In this document: in pieces, positions 5,939 to 8,912 of the stretch
Position numbering within the stretch: the first letter of the stretch is position 1
Layout: every line of letters begins with the position of its first letter
NCBI GenBank assembly: GCA_903896585.1
Contig: CAITYI010000145.1
Location: forward strand, 1 to 8,912
Reading direction: 5' to 3'
Length of the DNA stretch: 8,912 nt
Origin: an uncultured bacterium
GTDB taxonomy: Bacteria > Actinomycetota > Actinomycetes > S36-B12
The notes under the pieces: generated by a model
Databases searched by the model: none
Seen by the model: only the letters and a program-made list of their open reading frames with translations
Told to the model about the DNA's origin: nothing
Translations under genes and position numbers: made by a program

Positions 5939-6601
5939 GTGAATGACATTGCGATGCAAGCCCGAGCGATTCTTGTAGTAGAGGACGACCTCATGACCCG
6001 AGTTCTCGTCGCTGACATTCTTACTTCAGCTGGTTTCATTGCACTTACGGCCGCGGATTCTGTTTCCGCGCATAGCCTGTTCAAATCCCACGACCCAGAC
6101 GCGGCAATTCTTGACGTTGACCTTGGACAAGGAATCAACGGTTTCGACCTTGCCGATGCCTTTCGGCGGAGCAGTGCGGGTATTGCCTTACTTTTCTTGA
6201 CGCATCTACCCGACTCGCGTTTTGTCGCTCGGGCGAGTGCATCTTTACCCAAAGGCATCGCTTACTTGCGTAAAGACCAACTTTTCGATAAGCAAATACT
6301 GCTTAATGCGCTCGAAGCAGCTCTCTCTGGCGATGTCAAGGCCGAACACCGGCATGATCACGATGCTACCCGGCCGATAAACGCACTCTCACGGACTCAA
6401 GTCGAAGTAATGCACCTTGTAGCCGAAGGAAAATCAAGCAACGATATTGCACTCGCGCGGGGAACGAATGTGAGGACAGTGCAGTACGTAATCAGTCGCT
6501 CAATTCAACTTATGGCTATTGACCCGCAATCTGACCTAGCTTCGCGGCGAAGAGCGATCGCGGAGTTCCTTCGGGCAACCGACCCGATCCGCGGTGATTA
6601 A
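5939..6601 (+). CDS. Two-component response regulator, NarL/LuxR family
   Basis: A 220-residue cytoplasmic DNA-binding response regulator. The receiver domain spans about residues 9-129: acidic pair D16-D17 in VVEDD, phosphoacceptor D59 in ILDVDL, T88 in LLFLTH, and conserved lysine K112 in AYLRKD, all at the spacing expected of CheY-like domains. A short His/Asp-rich linker (136-142) follows, then a LuxR-type helix-turn-helix at about 148-195 (LSRTQVEVMHLVAEGKSSND, then a T-V-Q-Y-V-I recognition helix) and a 25-residue basic tail. The GTG start is supported by GGAGGGG. It lies 3 nt upstream of a histidine kinase, almost certainly its partner, in one operon. The divergent surface-protein genes are plausible targets, but this is inferred from position only. 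Overall length and architecture are normal for the family. Confidence 0.92.
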   Translation: MNDIAMQARAILVVEDDLMTRVLVADILTSAGFIALTAADSVSAHSLFKSHDPDAAILDVDLGQGINGFDLADAFRRSSAGIALLFLTHLPDSRFVARASASLPKGIAYLRKDQLFDKQILLNALEAALSGDVKAEHRHDHDATRPINALSRTQVEVMHLVAEGKSSNDIALARGTNVRTVQYVISRSIQLMAIDPQSDLASRRRAIAEFLRATDPIRGD

Positions 6602-6604
6602 CAA

Positions 6605-8365
6605 ATGCTAGGAGTCATTCGCCGATTAGCGAGCCCAGATGCCATGGCATCAAGCACGCTTGCCATCACCTTTCTCGTATACCTGTTGGGCACATCACTC
6701 ATCGTTGTTATCGAATCCAGCAATTCGCCGATCCCAGCCCTCATCACTTCGGGCATCTTGAGCACTCTGGTCTTTAGTCTGTTGTTCGCTTGCCGAGCAC
6801 TGCTACGCTCAATACCGAGCGTGGGTTGGCGGGTTGGTGCAATCGTTGGCGTCGTCGTGCTCATGAATGTGATTCGCACTGTCACTTTTACCTTGTTCTT
6901 CAACCAGTTTGGAATTAATCTCACCGTGCCTATCCCTGCCCGGGTGATCGCCACAACCCTGCTCACCTTGACCGCGATGATCGTGATCGGGGAGCTGACA
7001 TACCGGCGCAACAGATATGAGAATGAAATTGCTCAACTCAATGCAAAGTCAATCGAGTTAACAATTGAGCGTGCCACCTTCAATGAGCGTCTGCAGCGTT
7101 CTAAAACTGAACTTGGCACCACCATCAGCAACTTTCTTGACCCCGCTCTTTCACTCGCGGCCGTAGAATTTGATTCCGATGTTCCGGGTCGCACACCGGT
7201 GACGAGCGCAAAAATTCTCCAGGAACTCCTTCGGCTAAGTGTGCGACCGATGATCGAAACGCTGAGCGTTCCAGCGGACAACTCGACACTCAGCAACCTA
7301 CAGATGCCTAACAGCACCAGACGGCCTAACCTAGAGGGACCACGCACGATCGATATCACCGAATCAATACGGCCTGTACTCAGCGTTGTTCCGCTTCGGA
7401 TCATCGGATTTCCCGTTTTCATAACCACGGTCGGCATCGTCACGGCCACTTGGGTGATTCTGCTACTTACACTGACCTGGCCAATTCTGAGTTTAATTCG
7501 GCGGCTGTGGCCGCAGCGGTATCGCTTGCTCCCGGTTAAGCCCGCCATCGCACTTATCACGGCTTGCTTCGCCACGGCCTTTGCTATACCGATGATCCTG
7601 CTCTACACCGTGCAACCGTTTCTCTTTCCAGTCAACCCCTCGTTCTACGGCTTGGCATTCGCGTTGGGAACAATTCTGTTCTCGATCGCTATCGCGTGGT
7701 TTGTCTCAGCAATTTTTATCACTGAGCGTTTCCGTTACCTCACCGAGCAAAATCTCGCTGAGGTGAATGAGCAGATAGAACTTTCTAATGCCCGCATGCG
7801 ACAAGAAATTTGGTTCACCCAGCGAAACCTCACGTGGGTGCTCCATGGACCGGTCCAGTCGGCGCTGGTCTCGGCGACGATTCGCCTTGAGTCCAGTGCT
7901 GACTTAACAGCAGCAGATCGAACGGCACTTTGGTCGAATATTGTTAAGGCATACGACCTCCTCACCACCTCAGGCCCAAGCACTGCTAACTTCAGCGGCT
8001 TCATGGCAGAGATTCAAACCCTGTGGCAAGACGCGTGCGAAATCTCATTCAATGATGCAGACTCCCTGATCGAATTGATTTCCGACGATCCAGTTGTAAC
8101 ATCCGCCCTCATTGAGGTTGTTCGTGAGGCAGTAGGCAATGCGATTCGCCACGGAAACGCCACCTCGATCGAAGTGACGATTGCCCACCGAGAAACCAAT
8201 CTCATCGGCCTAAAAATCGCGGACAACGGTAGCGGAATCGTCGTCACCGCCGTCCCGGGCATCGGCAATCAATTATTTTCGTCCCTTACCTACGATTGGA
8301 CGATCGAAACTTCACCCGCTGGCACAGTCTTCACCGCTGATCTGACGTGGCTACCAAGTACTTGA
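6605..8365 (+). CDS. Polytopic membrane histidine kinase (NarL-system type)
   Basis: A 586-residue integral membrane sensor kinase that should phosphorylate the response regulator encoded 3 nt upstream. Hydrophobic segments lie at about 18-36, 44-63, 77-98, 112-130, 267-295, 313-335 and 348-372. The first four are followed by a charged, coiled-coil-like stretch (132-170) and a polar region to about 255; the last three lead into a second coiled-coil (373-410). The phosphoacceptor is probably His414 in WVLHGPVQSA, a HisKA_3-like context. The ATPase domain has an N-box around E508-N512 (REAVGNAIRHG), G1 box D540-N-G-S-G and G2 box P-G-I-G (551-554). The 45-residue hydrophobic region 255-299 may cross twice, since the Arg-rich loop after it should be cytoplasmic. 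No extracellular sensor domain is evident, so the signal may be sensed within the membrane. The start lacks a clear Shine-Dalgarno sequence, suggesting translational coupling. Confidence 0.9.
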   Translation: MLGVIRRLASPDAMASSTLAITFLVYLLGTSLIVVIESSNSPIPALITSGILSTLVFSLLFACRALLRSIPSVGWRVGAIVGVVVLMNVIRTVTFTLFFNQFGINLTVPIPARVIATTLLTLTAMIVIGELTYRRNRYENEIAQLNAKSIELTIERATFNERLQRSKTELGTTISNFLDPALSLAAVEFDSDVPGRTPVTSAKILQELLRLSVRPMIETLSVPADNSTLSNLQMPNSTRRPNLEGPRTIDITESIRPVLSVVPLRIIGFPVFITTVGIVTATWVILLLTLTWPILSLIRRLWPQRYRLLPVKPAIALITACFATAFAIPMILLYTVQPFLFPVNPSFYGLAFALGTILFSIAIAWFVSAIFITERFRYLTEQNLAEVNEQIELSNARMRQEIWFTQRNLTWVLHGPVQSALVSATIRLESSADLTAADRTALWSNIVKAYDLLTTSGPSTANFSGFMAEIQTLWQDACEISFNDADSLIELISDDPVVTSALIEVVREAVGNAIRHGNATSIEVTIAHRETNLIGLKIADNGSGIVVTAVPGIGNQLFSSLTYDWTIETSPAGTVFTADLTWLPST

Positions 8366-8366
8366 C

Positions 8367-8912
8367 CTAAATATCGATGGCGAGCGCAATTGCGATGATC
8401 AGCATGACTACGCCACCAATTCGATAGACCATGGTCATTGACGGCCTGGTATACCAGCGCGTGTCACCAGGTTTTGGATCCTGACCAAATAACCCGACGA
8501 GTGCGAGCACAAACCCAGGAACGGCCAACCACAGAAATGACATTTGGGCAAACCCAGGGACATCGCCCAAGGTATTTTCAAGGATTGTTGACACGATCAA
8601 ACCAAATGCGAGCATGACCACAAATAATGGAACACCGTCAGGCATAGCCTGCCAGATAGCCGGAAAATTCTTAAACCGATGCGCGAGCAGTGAAAGCAAA
8701 GATGGTAATAAGAAGAATAGGGACGCAACCCACAGCTGCCACACATTGCCAACGAATGCGGCGGAGATAAATAAGAATGCCCCGGTTCGAAGAAGGGCCG
8801 ATAACACCTGTTGGGTGTTGCCCGGTTCCTGGACATCGGATGGGGAGAGCGCCCGCATCCGCGCCGGCACCTTTCGAGCTGCTGCCTGCTCAAGTAGCAC
8901 CTTCGCAACTAA
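8367..8912 (-). CDS. Multi-spanning membrane protein of unknown function (5' end at or beyond window edge)
   Basis: The stop codon (TAG) is at 8369-8367, one base from the kinase stop on the opposite strand. The frame stays open to base 8912, so the protein may begin outside the window. Internal candidates are GTG at 8900 and ATG at 8858; the latter has AAAGG about 11 nt upstream. Counting from the GTG, a hydrophilic, basic N-terminal part (KVPARMRALSPSDVQEPG) is followed by about five hydrophobic segments at 35-50, 52-73, 88-108, 119-138 and 159-175. A polar loop around 139-158 contains DPKPGDTRWY. The C-terminus ends within or just after the last segment. I do not recognise the family. It converges on the two-component operon and so need not be functionally linked to it. 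Confidence 0.75.
   Translation of the reverse strand, partial: LVAKVLLEQAAARKVPARMRALSPSDVQEPGNTQQVLSALLRTGAFLFISAAFVGNVWQLWVASLFFLLPSLLSLLAHRFKNFPAIWQAMPDGVPLFVVMLAFGLIVSTILENTLGDVPGFAQMSFLWLAVPGFVLALVGLFGQDPKPGDTRWYTRPSMTMVYRIGGVVMLIIAIALAIDI

Noticed and set aside
5259..5942. A 227-codon open frame on the plus strand opposite the start of the FN3 paralogue
   Set aside because: It is antisense to a signal peptide and Cys/Trp module conserved in the paralogue, has no ribosome binding site, no recognisable domain, and runs over the response regulator start. It is a by-product of codon bias on the other strand.
7033..7575. Minus-strand open frame inside the kinase gene (also 6598-7011 and 5848-6258)
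   Set aside because: Arg/Ser-rich translation with no motif, opposite a kinase or regulator frame with complete catalytic or receiver motifs.

Overview
The window looks like a piece of an actinobacterial chromosome of moderate GC, possibly from a planktonic freshwater or marine lineage. The clues are two large secreted proteins built from fibronectin type III (FN3) modules with a DUF1566/Lcl-like C-terminal domain ending in R-x-I-R-A-F, a paired-cysteine/tryptophan module of a style I associate with such bacteria, a NarL-type two-component pair, and TANNNT-like promoter elements. The taxonomic placement is inference; no rRNA or other marker gene is present.

Layout from left to right. Bases 1-114 hold the first 38 codons of an unrecognised minus-strand gene with a strong ribosome binding site. 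Bases 115-537 are non-coding apart from one stem-loop with a T-run on the minus strand. Two minus-strand paralogues follow, at 538-3567 (start uncertain, possibly up to 3651) and 3686-5725. Both encode exported proteins: signal peptide, two copies of a Cys/Trp module, an FN3 domain, a Pro-rich linker, further FN3 domains, and a DUF1566-like C-terminal domain. The downstream paralogue also carries three tandem 173-residue (519-bp) units, each an FN3 domain plus an Ig-like domain with one cysteine pair. A 213-bp divergent intergenic region then leads to a plus-strand pair: a NarL/LuxR-type response regulator (5939-6601) and, 3 nt later, a polytopic histidine kinase (6605-8365). A minus-strand gene for a multi-spanning membrane protein converges on the kinase with one base between stop codons and runs to, or close to, the right edge.

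The two surface-protein genes are probably transcribed together leftward, and the response regulator and kinase together rightward, from a shared intergenic region. That region contains an 11-bp perfect palindrome overlapping candidate -10 elements on both strands. The arrangement suggests, without proving, that the two-component system controls the divergent surface proteins. The most notable points are the mosaic, recently exchanged repeats in the surface proteins, the invariant C-x8-R-V-x3-G-x-C-x4-E-x4-W module, and a kinase whose two halves look like a duplication, the first carrying a His-less copy of the phosphoacceptor region.
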